A DNA stretch of 64,000 bases, taken from positions 62,001 to 126,000 of the forward strand of contig CBDBDH010000003.1 in the NCBI GenBank assembly GCA_965203725.1, read 5' to 3'. Made by a program: the position numbers and the translations under genes. Origin of the DNA: WTFY01 sp965203725 (GTDB lineage: Bacteria > Pseudomonadota > Gammaproteobacteria > UBA4575). Of this stretch, positions 55,831 to 64,000 are shown piece by piece (the stretch's first letter is position 1; every line of letters begins with the position of its first letter). The notes beneath the pieces were generated by a model. That model was not told where the DNA came from. It ran no database searches and saw only the letters and a program-made list of their open reading frames with translations.

Positions 55831-56023
55831 GACCTGAACGCGCCGTTCGCGCGTCGTCTGACCGTACAGGCAGCCCCGGAGGATGCGGGCTGCCCGAGTT
55901 TCGCCTCGTTATCCTTTCTGTGAATTTTCCATACCGTCCGGCCTGAAAGCGCCGGGCGCGTACTGTTGTGGGCCGGGTTATACTTTCCGGCAAATCCCCG
56001 GAGACATTGACCCACCGCACGGC

Positions 56024-58762
56024 ATGAAGGACAGCAAAGGTGAGAAAGGAGGGCAGGCGATCAAGCGCCAGAGTACCTCCCTGGCAGACGTGTTCGATGC
56101 CATGGACCGTGGCGTGGCGGTGGTGACCGGAAACAAGCGCCTGGCTGCGGTCACTTTGCGGATCTACGAGCAGGCCGCACTCGAGCGGGGACTTGACGCC
56201 TGGCCGACCCCGCCGATCCGGCACTGGCCCATCTGGCTGCAGAATGTCTGGGAGGAGGCCGTGGTCTCGGGCGGTGTGCCGGCCCCGGCGTTCCTGCTGG
56301 CGCCCCAGCAGGAACGGCGTATCTGGGAGGATATCGTCACCGAGAGTCTCGCAGGCCAGCCCCTGCAGCAGGTGCCGGGCGTGGTGCGCGGCGTGCAGGA
56401 AGCCTGGAAGCTGATCCGGTCCTGGAACATTCCACTGACCCGGGACGGCTTTCGGTACAACCGCGACAGCTTCGCGTTCTATCAATGGGCCTCACAATTC
56501 GATGCCCGCTGCAAGGAGCGGGGCTGGCTGTCGGAGGCATGTCTTGCCGAGCGATTGCAGGAGTGTCTGGGGCAGGGGGGACTGGCTGTCCCGGACGAGC
56601 TGGTCCTGATCGGTTTCGATGAACTGGCTCCGCGCCAGCATCTGCTGTTGAGTGCGCTGCTTGAGGCCGGCTGCACGGTCCGCTGGGTCCGGCTTGCGGA
56701 CAAGGATGCGCGTGCCGTGCGCACGGTGTTCCCCGATGCGCGCAAGGAAGCGACCGGCATGGCACGCTGGGTCCGCGAACGGCTCGAGGAGAACCCGGCG
56801 GCCAGCATCGGGGTGATCGTTCCCGAATTTGCGGCACAGCGCGAATTCGTGAGCCAGGCCCTCGATGACATGCTGGCCCCGCAGGCCGCTCATCCCGGAC
56901 AGCAGTCCGTCGGGCGCCCCTACAATCTTTCGCTGGGCCTGCCCTTGAGTGCGTACCCGATCGTGCGCACCGCCCTGACACTGCTTGGCCTGCTGAACAA
57001 GGCAGTGAGCCTGCAGACGGCAAGCCACCTGCTTCGCTCGCCGTTCATCTCCGGGTGGCAGGATGAAGCCGGCCCTCGCGCACTGCTGGACGTGCAGATC
57101 CGGGAGGCGGGGGAGCTGGAAGTATCCCTGGGGACGCTGCGCTACCGGGCATCACAGGAAGACCGGCCGTGGTCCTGTCCCTTGCTTGCAGAGAATCTCG
57201 GCCACTGGGTCAAGGCCATGTCGGGCTTTCGCGACACCGCCCGTCCCGGGCAATGGTCCGAACGGTTTGCCGAGGCACTGGAGGCCATCGGCTGGGCCAA
57301 GGGACGCCCCCTGTCCAGCGAGGAATACCAGAGCGTTAAGGCCTGGCGGGAACTGCTGGTCGGCTTTGCCACCCTGGAGCCCGTCACCGGCGCGATGCGC
57401 CTGTCCGCAGCCCTGGCCCAGCTGGGTGCCATGGCGCGCGAACGCCTGTTCCAGCCGCAGACCGAGGTGGCCCCGGTGCAGGTGCTGGAGCTGTACCAGG
57501 CGAGCTGGTTTCAGTTCGATCACCTTTGGATCATGGGCCTGCACGACGGGGTCTGGCCGCCTGCACTGCGGGCGAACCCGTTCATCCCCCTGCCCGTGCA
57601 GCGTGCAGCCCGAATGCCGCGTGCCAGTGAAGCGCATGAACTGCAAGCGGCACGCACCGTGACCCGGCGGCTGCTGGCCTGTGCTAATGAGGTGGTGGTC
57701 AGCTGTGCCCGGCAAAGTGGCGATGAAATCCTGCGCCCGAGCCCTCTGGTGGCTCACCTGCCGGTGAGCGAACCCGGGGCTCTGGCCAAACCGGATTGGC
57801 CGCTCTGGCGCGACAAGGTGTACGAGAGTGCCGGGATCGCCTGGCTGGAAAATGATCCGGCCCCTGTGCTCGGTGATGAACAGGCGAGGGGGGGCAGTGC
57901 CGTCTTCAAGCTGCAGGCGGCCTGTCCCTTTCGTGCGTTCGCGGAACTTCGCCTCGGCGCGCGGCCCATTCGCCAGGCAGAAATCGGTCCGGACGCCATG
58001 GTGCGCGGTTCATTGATGCACCGCGTCCTGGAAAAGACCTGGGGTGTGCTCGGCTCCAGTGAACGGCTTGCGGCCACGGAAAGCGAACAGCTGCAAACCC
58101 TGGTCAGGGACCAGGTGGGCGAGACACTCGTCGAGGTGTCCCGCCGGTATCCGCGCACCTTCACGAAGCGGTTTCAAGAGATGGAAGCAGAACGGCTGCA
58201 CGCGCAGGTGCTGGAATGGCTGGAACGGGAGAAGCATCGCGAGCCCTTCCGGGTGATCGAACGTGAGGCAAGCCATGAAATGACGGTCGGCAGGCTCGGG
58301 GTTCGCCTGCGGATCGACCGTATCGATGAACTCGAGGATGGCCGCCGGGTGGTGATCGACTACAAGACCGGCCAGGTCTCGGCCAGCCAGTGGTTCGGGG
58401 ATCGGCCCGATGAGCCGCAACTGCCGCTCTACAGCCTGGCCGTCAGCGGGGATGTGGCGGGCCTGCTGTTCGCACAGGTCCGCACCGGCGCGATGGCCTT
58501 CAAGGGCGTGGTCGAGGATGAGGACATGATCGGCGAAGTGCGGGCCTGGAACCGGCTGCGCCAGACCCGTGATTCGGGGTCCTGGTTTGAGGTCCTGTAC
58601 AACTGGCGGGTCGCCATGGAGGCACTGGGAGAGGCCTTTTGCGAAGGTGAGGCTGCCGTGGATCCGAAACAGCACCCGCACACGTGCAGGTACTGCGAGC
58701 TGGGACCCTTGTGCCGCATCGATGAAGCCGTGGCCGGGCAGGGGGGGGCCAGGGTTGGCTAG
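56024..58762 (+). CDS. AddB-like inactivated helicase/nuclease (TIGR03623-type)
   Basis: A 912-residue protein with a UvrD-like fold lacking a proper Walker A (residues near T-G-N-K-R-L-A replace it), followed by a C-terminal PD-(D/E)XK nuclease with I-D-Y-K at about residues 778-781. Cys634, Cys888, Cys891 and Cys897 form a probable Fe-S cluster, as in AddB. It is the likely partner of the next gene in DNA double-strand-end processing, replacing RecBCD. ATG 56024 is the best start, though no good ribosome site precedes it. The gene ends in a G8 tract and overlaps the AddA-like start by eight bases. Confidence 0.88.
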   Translation: MKDSKGEKGGQAIKRQSTSLADVFDAMDRGVAVVTGNKRLAAVTLRIYEQAALERGLDAWPTPPIRHWPIWLQNVWEEAVVSGGVPAPAFLLAPQQERRIWEDIVTESLAGQPLQQVPGVVRGVQEAWKLIRSWNIPLTRDGFRYNRDSFAFYQWASQFDARCKERGWLSEACLAERLQECLGQGGLAVPDELVLIGFDELAPRQHLLLSALLEAGCTVRWVRLADKDARAVRTVFPDARKEATGMARWVRERLEENPAASIGVIVPEFAAQREFVSQALDDMLAPQAAHPGQQSVGRPYNLSLGLPLSAYPIVRTALTLLGLLNKAVSLQTASHLLRSPFISGWQDEAGPRALLDVQIREAGELEVSLGTLRYRASQEDRPWSCPLLAENLGHWVKAMSGFRDTARPGQWSERFAEALEAIGWAKGRPLSSEEYQSVKAWRELLVGFATLEPVTGAMRLSAALAQLGAMARERLFQPQTEVAPVQVLELYQASWFQFDHLWIMGLHDGVWPPALRANPFIPLPVQRAARMPRASEAHELQAARTVTRRLLACANEVVVSCARQSGDEILRPSPLVAHLPVSEPGALAKPDWPLWRDKVYESAGIAWLENDPAPVLGDEQARGGSAVFKLQAACPFRAFAELRLGARPIRQAEIGPDAMVRGSLMHRVLEKTWGVLGSSERLAATESEQLQTLVRDQVGETLVEVSRRYPRTFTKRFQEMEAERLHAQVLEWLEREKHREPFRVIEREASHEMTVGRLGVRLRIDRIDELEDGRRVVIDYKTGQVSASQWFGDRPDEPQLPLYSLAVSGDVAGLLFAQVRTGAMAFKGVVEDEDMIGEVRAWNRLRQTRDSGSWFEVLYNWRVAMEALGEAFCEGEAAVDPKQHPHTCRYCELGPLCRIDEAVAGQGGARVG
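58741..58748 (+). repeat. G8 homopolymer at the AddB-like/AddA-like junction
   Basis: Eight consecutive G bases lie in the last codons of the AddB-like gene. The AddA-like frame is open through the tract (back to 58569), so loss of one G would fuse the two products. The tract may also act as the ribosome site for the TTG start at 58755. Confidence 0.75.
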
Positions 58763-61700
58763 CCGGGTCGCATCGGCGTTCGGCCGCATTGCCGATCACA
58801 GGGCGCGTGCACGTGCCCTGGACCCCTGCCAGTCATTCATCGTGCAGGCCCCGGCAGGCTCAGGGAAAACCGAGTTGCTCATGCAGCGCTTCCTGGTGCT
58901 CCTTGCCGGCGTGGAGGCCCCGGAAGAGATTGTTGCCATCACCTTCACGCGCAAGGCGGCGGCCGAGATGCGCCAGCGCATCCTGCAGGCCCTGGCGTCG
59001 GCCCGCAGCGATGAGGCGCCCGAGGGCGAGCATGAGCACCGCATCTGGAGCCTGGCCCGCAAGGCACTCGAGCGCGATGCGGAGTGTGACTGGCAATTGC
59101 TGGACCATCCGGCGCGCCTTCGCATACAGACCATCGATTCGCTCTGTGCGGCACTGGCGCGCCAGATGCCCATGCTGTCGCAGTTCGGCGCGGTGCCGGA
59201 GATCACCGAGGATGCGCAGTCCCTGTATCTTGAAGCCGCCAGGAATACCCTGTTCGACCTGGAATCCGGTGCCCCATGGTCGGATGCCATTGCCGTGCTG
59301 ATGCAGCACCTGGACAACCGGCTGGACCGGCTGCAGGGTCTGGTCTGCACCATGCTCGGCGGTCGGGACCGCTGGTTGCGCCACGTCGCAAGAACGGATG
59401 ATCCGAAGCTGCAGCGCGACAGGCTGGAGGCCGCCATGGCCGAGCGCATCACCGGGGTGCTGGCTGAACTGGTGCGGCTCTTTCCTGCAGCCCGCGGCAC
59501 GGAACTGGCCCGCCTGGCCCGCTTTGCCGCCTCGCACCTGCCCGAGGAGGCGGAGTCTGCCATTGCCGGCTGCGAGACCCTTCACTCCCTTCCGGGGTCG
59601 CGCTTGAAGGACCGCAGTTCATGGGAAGGGATTGCGGAACTGTTGCTGACCCAGGCGGGAGAGTGGCGCAAGTCGCTGACCAAACGCCAGGGATTTCCAT
59701 CCAAGAGCAGCGGCCGGGACGCCGGCGAGAAGCAGGAGCTTGAAGACGCCAAGGTGCACATGGAGTTCTTGCTGCGCTCCCTGGACGAGCACGATGATTT
59801 GCGTGAGAAGCTGCATATGCTGCGGGCCTTGCCCTCGCACCGGTATGAAGATCGCGACTGGGAAGTCCTGCAGGCACTGGTTTCGGTGCTGCGCATCGCC
59901 AGTGCGCACCTGGAGGTCGTGTTCAGCAGGCAGGGACAGGTGGATTTCACGGCGCTGGTGCTGGCGGCGGTCCGCGCGCTCGGCGAGCCGGAAGCCCCGA
60001 CGGACCTGGCCCTGGCCCTGGATTACCGGATCCAGCACCTGCTGGTGGACGAGTTCCAGGACACCTCGTACAGCCAGTACGAGCTGCTGGTGCGGCTCAC
60101 GGCCGGCTGGCAGTCCAGTGACGGGCACACCCTGTTCGTCGTCGGCGACCCCATGCAGTCGATCTACCGGTTCCGGGAGGCCGAGGTCGGGCTTTTCCTG
60201 GCAGCCGCCCGGCACGGGATCGGCCAGGTGATCCTGCAGCCCTTGCGCCTGACCGTCAATTTCCGCTCGCAGCAGGGCATCGTGGACTGGATCAACCAGT
60301 ACTTCCCGCAGGTTCTGCCCGCTCGTGACCATATCGATGAGGGGGCGGTGTCCTATGCAAAATCAGCCTTTTTTCACCCGCCGGTCGATGGCCCGGCCGT
60401 GGTCCAGCACCTGCTCGGCGAGCGAGATGAAGTGGCGGAGGCCGGCCAGGTGCTGTCCCTCGTGAAACGGGCCCGTGCAGAGTTTCCGCAGGGCAGCGTG
60501 GCCATCCTGGTGCGGGCCCGCACGCACCTGACGGAAATTGCCGTGCAGCTCAAGCAGGCCGGGCTCCGATTCCAGGCCGTGGAGATTGAGCAGCTGAACC
60601 GTCGCACGGTCATCCAGGACCTGCTGGCACTGGCACGGGCCCTCGGCCACCCGGGTGACCGGATTGCCTGGCTGGCCGTGCTTCGCGCTCCGTATTGCGG
60701 CTTGACGCTTGCGGACCTGCATGCACTGGCCCACGACAGTGATGGCAGGACAGTGATCGACCTGCTTGGCGATGCCCGGTGCCGGGCCCGCCTGAGTGAG
60801 GACGGCCAGGTGCGTATCGAACGGGTATGGTCGGTGCTTGAGACTGCACTGAGCCAGCAGGCGCGGCGTTCGCTGAGGAGCAGTGTCGAAGGGGCATGGA
60901 TTGCCCTCGGCGGGCCGGCGTGCATGCCGGACAGGACGGGACTGGAAGATGCAGAGAGTTTTTTCCGGTTGCTCGAGACCCTTGGAGAAGAGGGCGGCTC
61001 CCTGGACATCGCGAGCCTCGAGCGGCAGGTGGAGAAGCTCTTTGCCACACCCGACGTGCTGGCGGACGCTTCCCTGCAGCTGATGACCATCCACAAGGCG
61101 AAGGGACTGGAATTCGATACGGTGATCCTGCCGGGACTTTCGCGCATCCCGTCCCAGGAGGACAGCCAGTTGCTGCACTGGCTGGAGTACGGGGATATGT
61201 CCGGGCAGAAGCTCGTGCTGGCCCCGATCAGTGCGCAGGGGGAAGAGAGTGCCGCGGCCTCGTACCTCAAGCGCCTGGAAAAAACCAAGCGGCGCCTGGA
61301 GGACGGGCGCCTGCTGTACGTGGCCGTGACCCGGGCGAAGCAACGGCTGCATCTTCTGGGACACATCGAGACCCGTGATGGGGAGGATGGCCTTGCCGAA
61401 CCGCACCCGGATTCCCTTCTGGCCCACCTGTATCCTCATGCCATAGACCGCGAGGCGGTACTCGCCGGATCTGCCGGTGCACTTTCTCCTGCCGGGAGAG
61501 CCGTTTTACGCGGACATTCCCGGGACCTGGCAGGACCGGGCCAGGTTCGCCCGCGGCTGGCCGCCGGATGGCAGTTGCCGGAGTCCCCGGAATCCATCCT
61601 GACCTCCGAAGCTACACCGATGGCCGCGGATCAGGAGGAGGTGATCCCATTCGACTGGGCCGGGGAGACGGTACGGTATGTGGGCACGGTCGTGCATCGG

Positions 61701-62210
61701 CTGCTCCAGCATATCGGGGCGATGGGCCTTGAACGCCTTGAACAACCCGGTGATGTACGCGAGCTGGAACGTATCGGCTACAGCCTGCTCAAGCAGATGG
61801 CGGTGCCCGAGGACAGGCTCGAGCTGGCTTTCTCCAATGTGTGCAAGGCACTGCAAGCCACGCTGGCGGACGAGCGGGGCAAGTGGGTCCTGAGCGGGAC
61901 GCACAGTGACTCGGGATGCGAGCTGGCGTTGAGCGCCAGAATCGGGGAGCGGGTCGAGCATATTGTGATTGACAGGACCTTCGTGGATGAAGAAGGTATA
62001 CGCTGGATCATTGATTACAAGGCCAGCACGCACAAGGGCGGCAGCCTGGACGCATTCCTTGACCAGGAACAGGAACGCTATTGCGAACAGCTTGAGCGGT
62101 ATGCGAACGTCATGACCCGGATGGGAGAACAGCCGATCTGCCTGGGGCTGTACTTTCCCTTGCTGAACGGCTGGCGGCAATGGCCCTTTGCCCCGGACCA
62201 GGGCCGGTAA
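58755..62210 (+). CDS. AddA-like UvrD helicase/exonuclease
   Basis: A 1151-residue SF1A helicase-nuclease. Motifs in order: Walker A P-A-G-S-G-K-T at about residues 32-38, I-T-F-T-R-K-A-A-A-E-M, V-D-E-F-Q-D-T-S, V-G-D-P-M-Q-S-I-Y-R-F-R, V-N-F-R-S, T-I-H-K-A-K-G-L-E-F and Y-V-A-V-T-R-A-K. A C-terminal nuclease follows, with G-T-V-V-H-R-L-L-Q and I-I-D-Y-K-A-S-T. This is the AddA layout. TTG 58755 is the only plausible start close to the conserved region and overlaps the partner gene's stop. No ATG in frame lies nearby. It forms a pair with the AddB-like gene for recombinational repair. Confidence 0.9.
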   Translation: MASRVASAFGRIADHRARARALDPCQSFIVQAPAGSGKTELLMQRFLVLLAGVEAPEEIVAITFTRKAAAEMRQRILQALASARSDEAPEGEHEHRIWSLARKALERDAECDWQLLDHPARLRIQTIDSLCAALARQMPMLSQFGAVPEITEDAQSLYLEAARNTLFDLESGAPWSDAIAVLMQHLDNRLDRLQGLVCTMLGGRDRWLRHVARTDDPKLQRDRLEAAMAERITGVLAELVRLFPAARGTELARLARFAASHLPEEAESAIAGCETLHSLPGSRLKDRSSWEGIAELLLTQAGEWRKSLTKRQGFPSKSSGRDAGEKQELEDAKVHMEFLLRSLDEHDDLREKLHMLRALPSHRYEDRDWEVLQALVSVLRIASAHLEVVFSRQGQVDFTALVLAAVRALGEPEAPTDLALALDYRIQHLLVDEFQDTSYSQYELLVRLTAGWQSSDGHTLFVVGDPMQSIYRFREAEVGLFLAAARHGIGQVILQPLRLTVNFRSQQGIVDWINQYFPQVLPARDHIDEGAVSYAKSAFFHPPVDGPAVVQHLLGERDEVAEAGQVLSLVKRARAEFPQGSVAILVRARTHLTEIAVQLKQAGLRFQAVEIEQLNRRTVIQDLLALARALGHPGDRIAWLAVLRAPYCGLTLADLHALAHDSDGRTVIDLLGDARCRARLSEDGQVRIERVWSVLETALSQQARRSLRSSVEGAWIALGGPACMPDRTGLEDAESFFRLLETLGEEGGSLDIASLERQVEKLFATPDVLADASLQLMTIHKAKGLEFDTVILPGLSRIPSQEDSQLLHWLEYGDMSGQKLVLAPISAQGEESAAASYLKRLEKTKRRLEDGRLLYVAVTRAKQRLHLLGHIETRDGEDGLAEPHPDSLLAHLYPHAIDREAVLAGSAGALSPAGRAVLRGHSRDLAGPGQVRPRLAAGWQLPESPESILTSEATPMAADQEEVIPFDWAGETVRYVGTVVHRLLQHIGAMGLERLEQPGDVRELERIGYSLLKQMAVPEDRLELAFSNVCKALQATLADERGKWVLSGTHSDSGCELALSARIGERVEHIVIDRTFVDEEGIRWIIDYKASTHKGGSLDAFLDQEQERYCEQLERYANVMTRMGEQPICLGLYFPLLNGWRQWPFAPDQGR

Positions 62211-62232
62211 CGGGAGCGGGCGACCTACGCAA

Positions 62233-62949
62233 ATGCGAACGATCGACGACATGAACATCGACCACTGGAGAACCCCGCAGGGGGTTTCGGTCCCGGGCGA
62301 TGAACTGCACTTTTTGCTCGTGCCCGACCCCATCGAGGCGGCCATCTGTTTCGAGCTGGCCAGGCAGGTGCATGCGCACCAGGACCGCATGCGAGGGCAG
62401 CCCGGCGAAATCACGATGGCGCTCATGATCAGCCTGGGAGGACTGCTGCCCGGCATTTTGCTTTGCGATCACCTGGTCGAGGGGCGCCCTGAAGGTACTG
62501 CGAAGATCCGGTTCGGCACCCTCGGCATCGAGGGGTACGAGGGTCCGGGGCAGCAGCGGGGTGAAACGCAGGTCCAGCAGGAGATTTCCGTGCCGGTCGA
62601 GGGTCATACGGTGCTGATCATCGATGACCTCGGGGACAGCGGCGATACGATGAAGCTGGCCTCGGAACATGTGCTGGAAAAGGGTGCCGGCGATGTCCTG
62701 ACGCTGACCCTGTACATGAAGCCCGGGGCCGCACGGCATTTTGTCCCGGATTTTTTCTTCGGCGAGGTGGAGCAGGATACCTGGATCATTACTCCCAGGG
62801 AGCGCATCGAGACACTGATGAAACGGGTCCCGGTCTGGAAGCAAAGAGGCGCGACGGAGAAAGAATGCCGGCGCAGGCTGTGTGAACTGATCGGCTACAG
62901 TACGTCGGAAGTGAACTACTACCTGCCCATGGCCTACGACTCGGGCTGA
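62233..62949 (+). CDS. PRPP-dependent phosphoribosyltransferase
   Basis: A 238-residue type I phosphoribosyltransferase. The PRPP-binding loop is V-L-I-I-D-D-L-G-D-S-G-D-T near residues 127-139, with paired acidic residues. It resembles purine salvage enzymes of the xanthine/hypoxanthine type, but the base cannot be read. The start is ATG 62233 or 62251, both without a close ribosome site. It lies 22 bases after the AddA-like gene on the same strand and may be co-transcribed. Confidence 0.82.
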   Translation: MRTIDDMNIDHWRTPQGVSVPGDELHFLLVPDPIEAAICFELARQVHAHQDRMRGQPGEITMALMISLGGLLPGILLCDHLVEGRPEGTAKIRFGTLGIEGYEGPGQQRGETQVQQEISVPVEGHTVLIIDDLGDSGDTMKLASEHVLEKGAGDVLTLTLYMKPGAARHFVPDFFFGEVEQDTWIITPRERIETLMKRVPVWKQRGATEKECRRRLCELIGYSTSEVNYYLPMAYDSG

Positions 62950-63023
62950 GCAGGGCCCGGTGCGGGGATGGAACCGGTGAGCCGGGAATGCCGGGTCTTG
63001 CAGGATGCCTGATCAGGCAAGAC

Positions 63024-63491
63024 TTACGCGAGGGCTTTGGGCAGGGCGGCCCATGCCTCCTCCATGGGAACCACCGGCAGGCCCGCCTTGATCCATCCCG
63101 GGCCGCGGTCCGAACCCAGCATGCCCTCCGAGACATCGATGAAGCCGCCATGACCTGCCAGTCGCAGGGCCCGCATGACCGACCCGGACCGGATACCCGT
63201 TGCACAGATCAGGGCCACGGGCCGATTTTCGGCAAGATCCCGGGCAGTAAACAGGCGTTCGATAAAGCGCCAGTGATGGATGCTGACCGGCCAGGCCCCT
63301 TGTGCCACGCCCGTCTCACGCCATTCCCCGAGCGAGCGGATATCGAGCAGCCGGATCCGGTCCTCCAGCAGTTCTGCATGGGCCTGCTGCACGGTCCAGA
63401 GGGTGCGGTTTTCTTCAGGGGCTGCGGTGGCCGCCGGCAGCACCGGCAGGGTGCTCAGCAGTGCAAGGAACTGTCTGCGCCTGAAGTTCAT
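63024..63491 (-). CDS. Rhodanese-domain protein with probable Tat signal
   Basis: A 155-residue single-domain rhodanese. The active-site loop is C-A-T-G-I-R-S with Cys96. The N-terminus has R-R-R-Q-F-L-A before a hydrophobic stretch ending A-A-T-A-A, matching a twin-arginine signal, so the enzyme is probably periplasmic. It would transfer sulfane sulfur or bind thiols there; the substrate is unknown. It converges on the phosphoribosyltransferase gene. Confidence 0.85.
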   Translation of the reverse strand: MNFRRRQFLALLSTLPVLPAATAAPEENRTLWTVQQAHAELLEDRIRLLDIRSLGEWRETGVAQGAWPVSIHHWRFIERLFTARDLAENRPVALICATGIRSGSVMRALRLAGHGGFIDVSEGMLGSDRGPGWIKAGLPVVPMEEAWAALPKALA

Positions 63492-63770
63492 TCAACGGTC
63501 TCCTTGGGCCCTTCAACCCGGGTCATGTCCCCAGGCGTGCGCCGGTTCGGGATGCGAGGCTCTCATCACGTGCCATGCCCGGAAGGTTAGCATGCTCGGG
63601 CGATTCCGTGAATCGGGCCATCCACCGGCCCGTTAATGGCAGACGGGATGCCGTTCAAAGCGTGCGCCGGGGTACCGGCAAAACTGCAGCCCATCCCGGG
63701 CGAGTGCAAATGCGTGCAGGTGGTACAATGCGCACCCCGATACACAATTTTCTGTCCAGAAGGAGTGAGT
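63492..63770. other. Intergenic region before the last gene
   Basis: About 280 bases between divergent genes. TACAAT at 63724-63729 could be a -10 for the downstream gene; no matching -35 is clear. No reading frame or RNA is supported here. Confidence 0.4.
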
Positions 63771-64000
63771 ATGATATCCCACGGCAATTTCCCCACGGCA
63801 GTCATTCCCTGCCACCTTGTCCGGAATGCGTGGCGGCTGGGCCTGACCCTGGTGATGGCGCTGATTTTTGGCCAGAGTGCTTATGCAGGGAGCGGACCCT
63901 ACCTCGGCATCGGCGGCGGGTTCAGCCTCATGGATGATTCGCACGTCAGCGCTTCCTATTCGGACGGAACCCATCCGCCGCTCGATTCAACAACCAGCAT
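63771..64000 (+). CDS. Outer-membrane beta-barrel protein, N-terminal part
   Basis: The gene runs off the window; 76 complete codons are visible. An AAGGAG site precedes ATG 63771. The protein has a long signal peptide with basic residue Arg near 18-22, a hydrophobic run to about residue 38 and a likely cut after S-A-Y-A. The mature start G-P-Y-L-G-I-G-G-G-F-S is typical of OmpW/OmpA-like small barrels. Exact family and length are unknown. Confidence 0.7.
   Translation, partial: MISHGNFPTAVIPCHLVRNAWRLGLTLVMALIFGQSAYAGSGPYLGIGGGFSLMDDSHVSASYSDGTHPPLDSTTS

Overview
This window looks like a piece of a moderately GC-rich gammaproteobacterial chromosome from an organism able to fix CO2. The gammaproteobacterial call rests on gene order: nudJ-mnmA-hflD-purB, clpS-clpA, and fabD-fabG-acpP-fabF-pabC-mltG-tmk-holB. 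Autotrophic capacity rests on a compact Calvin-cycle cluster: a LysR regulator, red-type (form IC-like) RuBisCO large and small subunits, the CbbX activase, a class II aldolase and phosphoribulokinase, with a phosphoglycolate phosphatase next to it. A complete 2-oxoglutarate dehydrogenase, fumarase, aconitase and a FadI/FadJ pair suggest that it is facultative rather than an obligate autotroph. No energy-source genes lie in the window, so the electron donor cannot be named.

Layout. 1-2352: the end of kdsB, then a zinc-type COG0523 GTPase/DUF1826 pair behind a Zur-like operator. 2503-10413: purB, fumC, acnA, hflD, mnmA, nudJ. 10702-14138: clpS, clpA, gph. 14168-20908: cbbR and the cbb operon, ending in an unrecognised small gene. 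20975-28334: infA, then the fatty-acid synthesis/cell-division/replication run. 28435-34116: sucA-sucB-lpd. 34525-38156: an RRM RNA-binding protein and fadI-fadJ. 38205-39422: a solitary tnpB. 39451-46397: a class V aminotransferase, bioA, an L,D-transpeptidase, a small lipoprotein, an AI-2E-type permease, PPK2, a HIT protein and a small membrane protein. 46534-51366: a TonB-dependent receptor convergent with an exbB-exbD-exbD-tonB operon. 51511-62210: a large nuclease-helicase, a bfd/bfr iron-storage pair, and an AddB-like/AddA-like recombination pair. 62233-64000: a phosphoribosyltransferase, a probably Tat-exported rhodanese and the start of an outer-membrane protein.

How the genes work together. 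RuBisCO, CbbX, aldolase and phosphoribulokinase supply the CO2-fixing and RuBP-regenerating steps, and Gph removes the 2-phosphoglycolate made by oxygenation. The fab genes make acyl chains and FadI/FadJ degrade them. ExbB, two ExbD proteins and TonB probably energise receptors such as the adjacent one. Bfr and Bfd store and release iron.

The points most worth a second look are: an ExbD pair in which one copy has Asn in place of the proton-carrying Asp; a G8 tract where loss of one G would fuse the AddB-like and AddA-like proteins; two separate nucleases with putative Fe-S cysteine clusters flanking the iron-storage genes; a tnpB whose start lies 28 nt after another gene's stop; a hairpin-bearing leader before the RRM gene; and an unknown gene closing the cbb operon. 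I found no CRISPR array, tRNA or rRNA, and no clear candidate for a wholly new multi-gene system.
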